A DNA stretch of 64,000 nt from Phymatolithon calcareum (Eukaryota; Rhodophyta; Florideophyceae; Hapalidiales). The notes under the pieces are model-generated. The model made no database searches. It worked only from the letters and a program-made list of their open reading frames with translations, and was not told the origin of the DNA. This document shows positions 1-8,408 of this stretch, piece by piece (within the stretch, counting starts at the first letter, position 1; the number at the start of each line of letters is the position of its first letter). Position numbers and translations under genes: made by a program. The DNA lies in assembly GCA_977006965.1 (NCBI GenBank), contig OZ345356.1, positions 124,001-188,000 of the forward strand, read 5' to 3'.

Positions 1-208
1 GCGGCGCCCTGTCGACCGACAAGAGAATGTACAACCTCGACGATTCGGCATCCGTTCGTATTGGCAATATCAGTAGCGGAAAAAGTGTGCCGATGTCCAC
101 GAGCTGTGCAAGGTTTTCGGGAATATAAGGCTTATTTTCACCAGCGGGGATAGCGAAACTTGCGAGAGCAGAGGGTCTGCGCTTGTTGCTTTTGGTAATG
201 TCTCTGAT

Positions 209-1732
209 ACTTTTTTTCAATTTTTTTAAAGCCCCGCAGTCATACGAATATACGGGCAGGGCTTCCTCAGGTGCTGCCCTCGCTAGGGCGGCTCTACTCT
301 TATGTCTGGCATTCTATCTGAGACCCTAGCATGTGTTCGGTTGTTTTGATTGCTCTTCGTAGCAGTTTCGAGGCGTCGCTTCTTCTTTCAGTACAGGTCT
401 TCTTGATGCTGCATACTCTCGATGATGCTTTTGCTGAAGAGCTAAAGGTCATCTAATGCCTTCTCAGTTGCCGCTCTGTCGTCTTCCTTGAGTTCATAGG
501 CTGACAAGTTGAGATCCAGGGTCTCCATGTGCTGTCTGACTTTGTTTCCGAATCTATCTACCATCAGTGTGGTAGACAATTGGGGAAATCTTCCAAAGGC
601 GTACTGAACCGCCAGTTGCCTGTGTTTCAGTTGTGGAAATTGTAGTATTGCAGGGAGTTCTCTTGTCTTGTCGTACGGAATTTTCCTCTCTCTCTTCGAT
701 TCAAGGCTCTCTCCTTCCTTTGTCAGGAATGCTGATCGGAGTTCTACTGCAGATTGGTTCGCTAATATGTGCTTCATCGCTTCATCAAACGGTTCTCTGG
801 TTTCCATCGATGTGATGTCGTTACTTGTGGCTTGAAGCTCTTCTGAATTTCTTCCCTCTGGTATTTGCATCAGAAACTTTTCTTTCTTCGCCATGGTCCT
901 TCTCAGCATCTTGAAAGCTAGTATTTCCCGTCGATGGGAAGCAGCTTGGATTCGACATATTAGGCGAAGTCTATCCGACGTTCCTCGTGTCAGTGACCCG
1001 AAGACTTGTCTGAAAAACGTTTCTTCAACTTACTTGACCGCGCTCTGGACATTTTCTGTCCACAGTGTTAAGTGCATAGCGTACTCCCAGCGTGGCTGGA
1101 TTAATGCCTTGTATACTTGGATGCATTTACGTATGCCAACTCCCTTCTTGAATACCCCTAGTGCACGGAGCTCGTACAGAGTGATCCTAGCCTTCTTGAG
1201 GCGTTGCAACATCAGTGTATCTGTAACCCCCTCCGGTCCTAGGGATACTCCGAGGTAGGTGACTTCCGCGACATGTGCGAGGGCCTTATTTTCCAGCTGG
1301 AATGTCACGCCCGCTGTCTCATCTGATTCAAGTATCTCGCTTTTTCCTTGTTTCGTGTTCCATGTCATCCCGCGTTCTTGGGCCCATTGAGTGGCTTTGT
1401 CTAGCAATCCCTGCAGCGCGGAAGGTGATTTCGCTAGGAGCATTACGTCGTCTGCGAAGAGGATTGAAGGAACGTCGGCCCAATCTCTGGGCACTTCTCC
1501 CATGCGTTCCGCAAACTCATCCATGAAGATGTTGTATAGACTTGGACTGAGTGGGGACCCCTGTGGTACTCCTCTGTCCACTAGAAACCAGTTCTTATCA
1601 GTATCTCCGATGGTTGACACCCAGGACGGTGTCAAGAATGCTTCTGTCATAGCGCATAGTTTTGGTGGCAGTACCTGTCTCATTCTGGCCACCAGATGTT
1701 TTCTTGGGACGGTGTCGTATGCAGCCTTGAGG
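209..1732 (-). mobile_element. 5'-truncated LINE (N1) inserted in the dispersed repeat
   Basis: A minus-strand non-LTR retrotransposon lies between two copies of ATGTCTCTGAT (198-208 and 1733-1743), an 11-bp target duplication. Repeat copy 2 has the corresponding unoccupied site at 13381-13392. The minus-strand 3' end is A-rich (seen as T runs at 211-227 on the plus strand). The 5' end is cut inside reverse transcriptase motif A. This is the expected product of incomplete target-primed reverse transcription. Age is moderate: coding capacity is interrupted by only one stop. Confidence 0.93.
442..1732 (-). pseudogene. LINE reverse transcriptase, C-terminal two-thirds, one in-frame stop
   Basis: Reading the minus strand from 1732, the frame opens in motif A (AAYDTVPR), then shows motif B (GVPQGSPLSP), motif C (FADDVML, plus-strand 1447-1460), the thumb-side motifs TWNTKQGKSE and VTYLGVSLG, and a long C-terminal tail ending in an EKALDDL-type motif. 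The frame is continuous to 442 except for one TAA at 1030-1032. Comparison with the same position in LINE-A and LINE-B (SAIESAEGLFY) shows that the stop replaces a sense codon. An apparent open frame that starts near 1926 is fused to flanking repeat sequence and is not a real N-terminus. The enzyme would be inactive because the fingers domain and motif 0 are missing. Confidence 0.93.
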
Positions 1733-2485
1733 ATGTCTCTGATGCTGTTAGATGTTGCGCGAATTAATGGGCATGGATGTGACGATCTTATTCTGCAGGT
1801 AGAGCGGTCCGAATCAAAAGAACCGAGGGAAGGAGAATGCAGCGGTGGCGGCAGACGCACATTCGCGGGAAGACAAAGTGCGTAAATTTGCTGAGAGAAC
1901 TTATTTTCTAGAAAATTATTTTTCATATCCCCACTATTATCTCAACGTCAACTTGAACGATGCCGAAGGCTCGAAAAACGTGCTGGCAACGTAGATTAAA
2001 CTCGCGCTCGCGAAACACCATTTGAGAATAACTTTGTGAGCAGCGTCTTGCTCCTGCAAGGTGGGAGTGAAAATTGATATCGTTCAAAGCCGTGGGATTT
2101 GGATTTCTGTTTAATTGATGCTCCCTTTGTCAATTATCATTGCACCTGAGAGACTTTTCGTTGCACTGCAATCCTTCGCTTACGTTCTCATTTAAGTAGT
2201 TGATTTCGGGCATTTTCTTTGGACAGTATCAACTGCTATTTACAGCATCTCTTTTTGAATATTGGAAAGTCGTTGCTTGGGCATTAAGTTTGAAATATCC
2301 TTGAAAGCTTCATCTAGTTCTGAATATTCGTTTCTTGCTTGCTCTTTCCAGGAGTATAGGAAGCGGTGAAATAACAAGTGCGTGCAAAGAAGTATGTGCT
2401 TCGTTTTTTTGGTGGTGAGAAATGATTGTAACTCGTTCTTGATGGGCTGAGGAGGGTTCCGGCCCTCCCGTCCAGCGGCTTTAGG

Positions 2486-3157
2486 GGATATTTGATGATT
2501 TTATTTTTGAGAGCTCCCAAAGCCTCACCTTGGAGTAACGGGGCAGCTCTTGCATAATCTCTACGCTAAAGTCATCTGGCTGCTCAAAACGTTCTTGATT
2601 CGTAATTCTCTCCCAACAAGAGCTCCTGTGAGTCTCTTGCACTCAAACTCAATTTCTGTACTCATCTTCGATGACGCTAGAGTACGTTGTAAGGCGACTA
2701 GTTCGATCACCGCGTTAATCCCACAGTAAGCACCCAACACTGATTTCCTCCAAGGGGTGCTCCGTTGAATGTCAACCTTAGGCACCTTAAACGTGTTTAG
2801 ACGCCCACTAAGCCCTGCAAAAGAACTGAGGGGAGACAGTCCTTAACCACAACACATGCTTCTCAAAAGCCCGATGCCTCCCCCTCCTCAATGAGAGGCT
2901 GGAAGGGCTGGCTTTTATAGCCTTTTACAATACCCTAATTCTATCAATTATCTTATCCACGTAATCCAGTTATGTGTCCTAATTGCGTCAGTAAATGCCA
3001 TGCAATTATGGGTTTCTGGGCTTACCATAGCTAGCCATGATATTTGCTAAGTAATTATGGCTCTCTCCCGTTAAGTGTCGCCCTTGCTCCTTGCTTGGCG
3101 AACGCTTGGTATGTACCCACATCTACACGTGTTGTTCTTTCTCCTATGTAAAGGATC
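2486..3157 (-). mobile_element. LINE-A 3' fragment nested inside N2
   Basis: CAGCGGCTTTAGG occurs at 2473-2485 and 3158-3170 and gives a 13-bp target duplication. From about 2486 to 2785 the insert matches, on the minus strand, the 3' end of LINE-A (57.75-58.06 kb): the C-terminal coding segment with STEIEFECKRLTGALVGREL, then the conserved tail GGAGCTCTC...AAATATCCCC. The part from about 2800 to 3157 does not match LINE-A. It could be more 5' sequence of a divergent copy or a rearranged 5' end. Confidence 0.87.
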
Positions 3158-4145
3158 AGCGGCTTTAGGATTGAGACATGCAGCCCATGCTTCTTTCGTT
3201 CTTCTGCGTTTTTGCGTTTACATTTGTCGTGGCATCTTGGTTGCGCGCAAATACCTCTGCAGAGGTACAGAGAAGAGCCTTGTGAAACACATCGTTAGTC
3301 GCGTTCAATATTGCCAGTCGTGTTGTCCCCTTGGGAAGCTCAAGTGCTTGTTTCTTCGAAATTTCTGTTCTTTTATGGACTTGGAGCCCAAATGCGCTTT
3401 GCGTAGTTGAATGGACTCCAGGTGGCACATTCCTCGAAAGCGGGCCTGCATAATCTTGCACCATGTGCCGAACATTCTTGAGAACAGTTTGCTCTCTAGA
3501 GCGTCCTGTGCGCGGAGGATGTTTCTCGTCAGGTCTGCGAACGGGAGAAGATACTCCGACATTGGCCGGACGAGCGCCTTATATAGTCTTAAGTATGTCG
3601 AGGGTGTGAAACCTTTTCCGTGGAGTCCAATAACCATCAATCGATTCTATGCGGCATCTATTCTGGAAAGCGTAGAAAATTCTGCTACGCCGTTCGAAGA
3701 TATGGATATGCCCAAGTATTTAGTTTCAGATACAGTATCGATTTCTTTTCTTGAAAGAACGAATTTGAAGCTTTCGTTTACACCATTGGGAGTTATGACG
3801 CAACTCTTCCCGACAGTAGTATTCCAAACCATCTTGGAAGAGGCGGCCCAGTCTGAGGCGATGTCCAGGAGCAATTGAAGCCCTATTGGGGAAAAAGCGC
3901 AAAGTATGATGTCATCCGCGAGAAACGTGGCCGGGCTTTTTGAGTATTGAAACGGAATTCTTGACAAGCTCTCAGCAAGAACGTCCATGAAGATATTATA
4001 TAGCGCCGGTGATAGCGGTGATCCTTGTGGGACCCTGTGTTGATTACAAACCGGTTGCTTTGGTCGTCCGCAGGAGTATAAATCATGCTAGGTTGGAGAA
4101 AGTACATAATCCAAGAGACCAGTGTTGCCGGAAGCCTCTTCTTGA

Positions 4146-4364
4146 AGAAGAAGAAAGGTAGATTTTTATTTAAAAGTTACCAACGCATCTGCTGACGCTT
4201 GGGGCAACTTTCCTAAGGCCAAGAGGTTTCGGCTAGATTCTGTCTATGGAGGCGTTTTCTTTTCTTGTCGGTGTAACACGATTCAGTGGACTACAAAAAC
4301 CCACCTCTGGTCTCCTTCGGGACCTCGAGGGGGAAAGTTACTCCCCTGTCCTGTGACACGCTGT
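4146..4364 (-). mobile_element. LINE-X 3' fragment nested inside N2
   Basis: The 15-bp duplication GAAGCCTCTTCTTGA at 4131-4145 and 4365-4379 flanks a 219-bp minus-strand insert. Its 3' end (left) carries an AAATAAAAATCTACC-type tail. Related copies lie at 5104-5269, about 44440-45230, about 50045-50395, and as scraps near 22617-22665, 21735-21770 and 26900-26935. Copies of different lengths sharing one end are what 5' truncation produces. Confidence 0.9.
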
Positions 4365-4568
4365 GAAGCCTCTTCTTGAGTAGTCGAGATAGAACATGTC
4401 TTGGCATGGTGTCAAAAGCCTTCGATAGATCGAGAACGGCAAGGTTCCTGTGACCACTTTTCATTGCCGCAATGGTGTGGAATACAACATTCAAAGCCGT
4501 GGCTCTAAAAGCAACGAAATGCAATCTTCTGTCTTGCTCCACGTGAGATCTCACCGCAGTCAGCAAAA

Positions 4569-5080
4569 TCACATTAGCTGCGATTTCAAGTCTTTGCGGA
4601 AGATTATCTTGTCGTCGCCAGCGCCGTAAAAGTGCCTAATGCGAGCCTCTTTATCGTATCCATGTTGCAGTAGAAGCGGTCCGTCAACTGAAACGTACTA
4701 AGGCCAGACGCTTCGATTAAGAGTAGTCGTTCCCCGCGAGCGCGCTATCTATCTTGCGCATCGCGCAGCAATAGTGAGCCTACAACCTTCCCAACTTGGT
4801 CTGAGAACGGCTGCGGTGCATAGTATGAAGCACTATTTACCCCTCATCTTCTTCACAGTCCAGAAGTGATTATTTCCCAATTAGCCGCTAAAGAATAGAT
4901 CCAAACTTGCCTCGAAATCACAGAGCTCTTCGGCCTTGAAAAGACCAGTTGGTTGCGCCGGACGCAGGAGGGTCGGTTTGTCGTACACTGCGGAGCACCG
5001 AAGCATCCTCCAAACGATCGAAAGCTGCATCGTTGCAGTGAGGATCTGAACAGGTTGGGCGGACAGCTAACAAATGTCCC
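4569..5080 (-). pseudogene. GNAT-type N-acetyltransferase relic, copy 1
   Basis: On the minus strand, conceptual translation with frame changes recovers a GCN5-related acetyltransferase. In order it shows LFKAEELCDFEASLDLFFSG and NHFWTV near the N-terminus, ASYYAPQPFSDQ, GSLLLRDAQD, RARGERLLLIEASGL, TFQLTDRFY, and the C-terminal HGYDKEARIRHFYGAGDDK followed by IIFRKDL. This order is characteristic of GNAT enzymes whose last segment reads FYRKxGYxEEARIRDFYxxGDDKVxFRK. Several stops and at least two frameshifts are visible, and the beta-4 strand plus part of the acetyl-CoA loop is deleted. No substrate can be predicted. The same relic occurs in copy 2 of the repeat. Confidence 0.8.
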
Positions 5081-5103
5081 ATCCCATACTGTATATTTCT
5101 AAG

Positions 5104-5269
5104 AAGAAAGGTAGGTTTTTATTTAAAAGTTACCAACGCATCTGCTGGCGCTTGGGGTAACTTTCCTAGTGCCAAGAGGTTTTGGCTGGATTATGTCTAT
5201 GGAAGAGTTTCCTTTTTGTTGTTGGTGTTTCACGATTCGGTGGGGTACAAAAACGCACCTCTGGTCTCC
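5104..5269 (-). mobile_element. LINE-X 3' fragment in the dispersed repeat
   Basis: This insert of about 166 bp matches 4146-4364 and is flanked by TGTATATTTCTAAG (5090-5103) and TGTAAATTTCTAAG (5270-5283), a 14-bp duplication with one difference. Repeat copy 2 has the uninterrupted site near 14263-14277. Its 5' end is shorter than that of the 4146-4364 copy, as expected for independent 5'-truncated insertions. Confidence 0.88.
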
Positions 5270-5399
5270 TGTAAATTTCTAAGCAAAAAGCCTTCCCACA
5301 TTGCACCTGAATACTTTTTGCATTCGCCGACTTCGGACGAAAACTGCATGTGATCCTTTCCGTTTGCAAGATGGAGGATGTGAACTCAAAACAGGCAGC

Positions 5400-6310
5400 G
5401 CCAGCGCCCGTTGTAGCGCCCGCTGTTATGTCGCTGTCCCAAGGCGGTCTCTTTTTCCTCTCGCGACTGTACGCCGCACAACTCGGATCGCGATAGTCAT
5501 GCTGCTCGTGGTATGTGATCTGTTGGGCCATACTTGCACGTGTCTCTCGCGTGTCTATGCACTGCATCGCTGTCTTTTGCGTAGGTTGTAGTAAATAAGC
5601 TAATTAGTTCCTTGCTCTGAGTAAAGGAAGGTGGGGAGTTCTGGATTTCGGCTCGAATGCTCGGCTCACAGCACGCTCAACGTGGCCTGCACAGCCCTTC
5701 GAACACAAGGAGTCGGAGCTCTTCCCAACCTTCTTGGACGCAACCGTCGTCATGCAAGCAAGCTCGGAGACAACTGCGCTCAAGTTCCCTTTTCCCTTTT
5801 TCGCGCGTCTGTACCAAGGTTGACGGCCAAGCCATGGTCGCCGCCTGAAGACGACGTCGTCCCGGCCCGTCTTTTCCTTCTTCCCTTCTTTTGTTCGTCA
5901 TGTCGTAAGAGGCGCAGTGTCGTCCGTTCGGCTATCACCAAGCTCATCTTTCCCCATTCGCGAAGGCTCGCGCTCGTGTTCGATCCGCTCGACCGCTGGA
6001 GTTCCCGCAGGACTACCGCGCTTATCCTCATCACCTGGACGATTGTGTTGGGCTCGTTGAGCTTCCGAAGCCCAGTACGGCGTAGCCTCGCGCTCGTGTC
6101 TGATCATCACGCCCGCTTGTGTTCCCGCAAAGCCCATGGAGTGCTCCAATGCTGATCTACATGCTTAATCTGCCTGTTTGTCCTGGAGGTTTTGTTAGCT
6201 TGTCTTTCTTTCCTCCTCTTTTGTCTTGTCTCTCCTGCTCTTTTCTTCTCTCTCCTCTCTTGGGCTTTTCTCTCCCATGTGGCATCGGGTTCTTTGGAGC
6301 CTGGCGCTAT
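5400..6310. other. Segment present only in repeat copy 1
   Basis: Copy 2 passes directly from GGCAGCGCCAG to an AATAAGGGAAGGATATTC stretch, whereas copy 1 carries about 900 bp between the same landmarks. The segment holds two degenerate copies of a motif beginning CTCGCGCTCGTGT (about 5968 and 6087) and a polypyrimidine tract at about 6195-6275. Open frames occur on both strands, but none resembles a known protein. I see no convincing target duplication, so insertion here and deletion in copy 2 are both possible. Confidence 0.5.
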
Positions 6311-6819
6311 ACACGTGGAGAAAGAAATAAGGGAAAGGATATTCAAGACTCTTCATGCGCATGATGAGCCTTGACTATGCGTGTTGTGAGCCGAGCTACT
6401 GAAGTTAGCGACTTGAAACGCAAGCTGAAAATGAATTGATGACACTATTGAATAACTTGTAGTTATAATCCAAGCACCACGACATTCTGGGGCTGCGTCG
6501 CGTGCGGTGTCGGTGGCGTCGCTCAACATGAAGTTGTACGGAAGGGAATTCAGAGACACTGATGACAATGTTGACTTCTGAGCTCCAAGAAATCGCTCTA
6601 AATCTGTTGTAATTCATGGCTGAAATGCTGTACTTGTTGCGGCCAACTGGTCGCACCAGAGGTGTTCAAGTGCTTGATTTATTTCTAACGAATTGGTCGC
6701 GGCGTAATTGGTGCAAGCGTATGGTTCAGAACGACTTTGAAGGACGAAACAAGACATGAGGTTCATTCAATGTTGTTGTGGTTTGAAAATTATTTTCCGC
6801 AAGGTCTAAATCTCGCTGT

Positions 6820-7148
6820 CGATCATTTACAAATGGTAATACGCAGGCAGCAGGTTCCCTCAAGTGAGCACGACGCTAATATCAGATACATTCGGAACGG
6901 CAGCAGAGCACCACATGAAAATCCTACGCAAGAACCTATCAAAGTATGAACTGGACTCCGGAGAAATGTTATTAGCGGAAAAGTCATTAGACTGTACTTT
7001 ACAGCGTCACCATAATTGACAATATGGAAAACGACGAGTCCCTGTATTAGGGATCAGGCGATATAATAGAATCAACAAATTATGAAAAGCTGCTTTCGTA
7101 CACTCTTAGGAATGTTAACAAGGGCTTTCAAATTAACAACTAAACAGT
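6820..7148 (+). mobile_element. LINE-Y 3' fragment
   Basis: Plus-strand translation with frame changes gives RFPQVSTTLISDTFGT, then LSKYELDSGEM and an EKSLD motif. This is the C-terminus of the LINE family also seen at 45290-45720 (minus) and 39109-39325 (plus). It ends in the shared tail with TTAGGAATGTTAACAAGGGC and AACAACTAAACAG. The 5' side abuts the last recognisable block of repeat copy 1, so it is probably one more insertion there, but I could not find its target duplication. Confidence 0.8.
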
Positions 7149-8408
7149 TGCTAAAAATGTACAAATGGTACATGGAACTGCAATTCTGGCATGTTCGACA
7201 CCGAACCCGGCCGCGATTCCCTGATAATTTGTCGAACCAACGCCAGCCTTCTGCAACGAAAATCTTGATCCGGAAATTGTCGCGAGGGCTGACATATAGC
7301 TCATACCCCCAAAAGGACCTATTCAACTCGCAACAGCTGGGAAACCTAGCTCGAGAACGCACCCGAAGCGACGCACCTGGTACCCGGCGCAGGAAAATCC
7401 TGTATGCGTCCATGACGCTGATTATAGTTTTTTGGCCCTGACGCCTTCCGAGTCGTTGACCAATGTCGCATTCCGTCGTGCCAATTTCTTCGATGAACTG
7501 CAAATGGAGAAATACGAACGAATACGCAGAATCGCGAGTTTGGGTGTTGCCTTTATGAATTACGACGGGCAAGTGTTGCAGCTGGCGGTGGCAGATCGAG
7601 ATCCGCGTTCGGCAACTCAGGGGGCGAATTTTTTATGTTTTTATTTTACAAGCCCTCAACGCTAGATTTACCGACAACAGAGCAGCTTGCGATGTGATGA
7701 AGCAGAACTAGGAGGTGACCGCGGCTCGTATGCGCAACTGTATTTATGCGGGATGTTTCCGAAAGGATGAAGAAAACCTCAAGTGGAAGGAGAGATTTGA
7801 AGTGGATGATATCTGCGTACTGGCGGTAAATTGTATGTCGAAGAACGAAATTGCCGCTCTCGGTGCTTTCTGATGATTGCTGTACCGCAACAAAATTGAT
7901 TTCGATCGAACTTTTTTACCCCTGCAAAACGTCGCAGTCCTTGTTGCTTACGCAGCAACCTGTGGAATGAACTATCAATACTAGTGCTTAGTTTTCGGCG
8001 ATCGACTGGTACCTACAAAGACGCTAGAAATATGAAACTGTTGCCCTCAGTTGAGGGGCTCCCGTCAACTAGACACTAGACGATACTGTTGTTGTGCCTG
8101 CAGAAAATCAGAAAAATTACGTTGCTGCGTCAATAGTCTTGTTGAACAGCTTTGTTGTTGGCCCTGCAACAATGCCATGTCTTAGTCGCTGTGTCAGCGA
8201 CAATCGGGGAGCTTACTTCACATCTCAATGAGGTTTCCCCAATAGTTTCCTCATACAATTCAATTGCGTAGGTCCTTAAGTATGTCCATCGCTAGCGTAA
8301 ACCCAAAGTTCGGAACCATCTGAAACCTGCAACGCCAGCTTCATCCCCCTTTCAAGTCAGCAGTGCGTCCGTCATCCAACCTGGCGTCGCCTTCGCCCGC
8401 CTGTCGCA
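7149..8408. other. Unassigned region upstream of the TPR gene
   Basis: Short open frames occur on both strands (for example plus 7432-7665), but none carries a recognisable domain. The last 150 bases before 8409 are the natural place for the TPR gene promoter. I see no clear TATA box or known motif there. Confidence 0.4.

Larger units (their letters stand above)
2096..4489 (-). mobile_element. 5'-truncated LINE (N2), itself carrying two nested insertions
   Basis: This element is bounded by TTCAAAGCCGTGG at 2083-2095 and 4490-4502, a 13-bp target duplication. The empty site in repeat copy 2 is at about 13709-13721. The insert is a minus-strand LINE cut just upstream of reverse transcriptase motif A. 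It was later hit by a LINE-A 3' fragment (2486-3157) and by a short LINE-X 3' fragment (4146-4364). Removing both restores a continuous reverse transcriptase alignment. Confidence 0.92.
2200..4489 (-). pseudogene. LINE N2 reverse transcriptase relic
   Basis: On the minus strand the relic runs from LDLSKAFDTMPR (motif A, about 4430) through a broken motif B region near 4010-4050, where a frameshift disrupts the VPQG motif, to LADDIIL (motif C, about 3905-3925) and KYLGISIS (about 3700). A C-terminal region follows and continues on the far side of the nested fragment at 2486-3157. At least two frameshifts are present in addition to the two insertions. Splicing across the nested 4146-4364 element joins LSRLLKKRL to PATLVSWIMYFLQPS, which aligns with the same stretch of LINE-A. 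This confirms that the element interrupted a formerly continuous frame. Confidence 0.88.
1..6805. repeat. Dispersed repeat, copy 1 (interrupted by several insertions)
   Basis: Four blocks of this interval (1-208, 1733-2095, 4490-5103 and 5270 to about 6805) align in order with the nearly continuous repeat at 13181-15010. Landmarks include GCGGCGCCCT at the start, GGTTTTCGGGAATATAAGG, the acetyltransferase relic, and GGTTCAGAACGACTTTGAAGGA near the end. The gaps between blocks are LINE insertions bounded by target duplications. The left end is cut by the window edge. The block near 5.4-6.3 kb has no counterpart in copy 2 and is either another insertion here or a deletion there. The repeat has no terminal repeats that I can see, so it may be a segmental duplication rather than a transposon. 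Confidence 0.85.

Noticed and set aside
1744-1926. N-terminal extension of the N1 reverse transcriptase frame
   Set aside because: It is sequence of the dispersed repeat read in reverse (the same stretch exists at about 13393-13590 without the LINE). The fusion frame is fortuitous.
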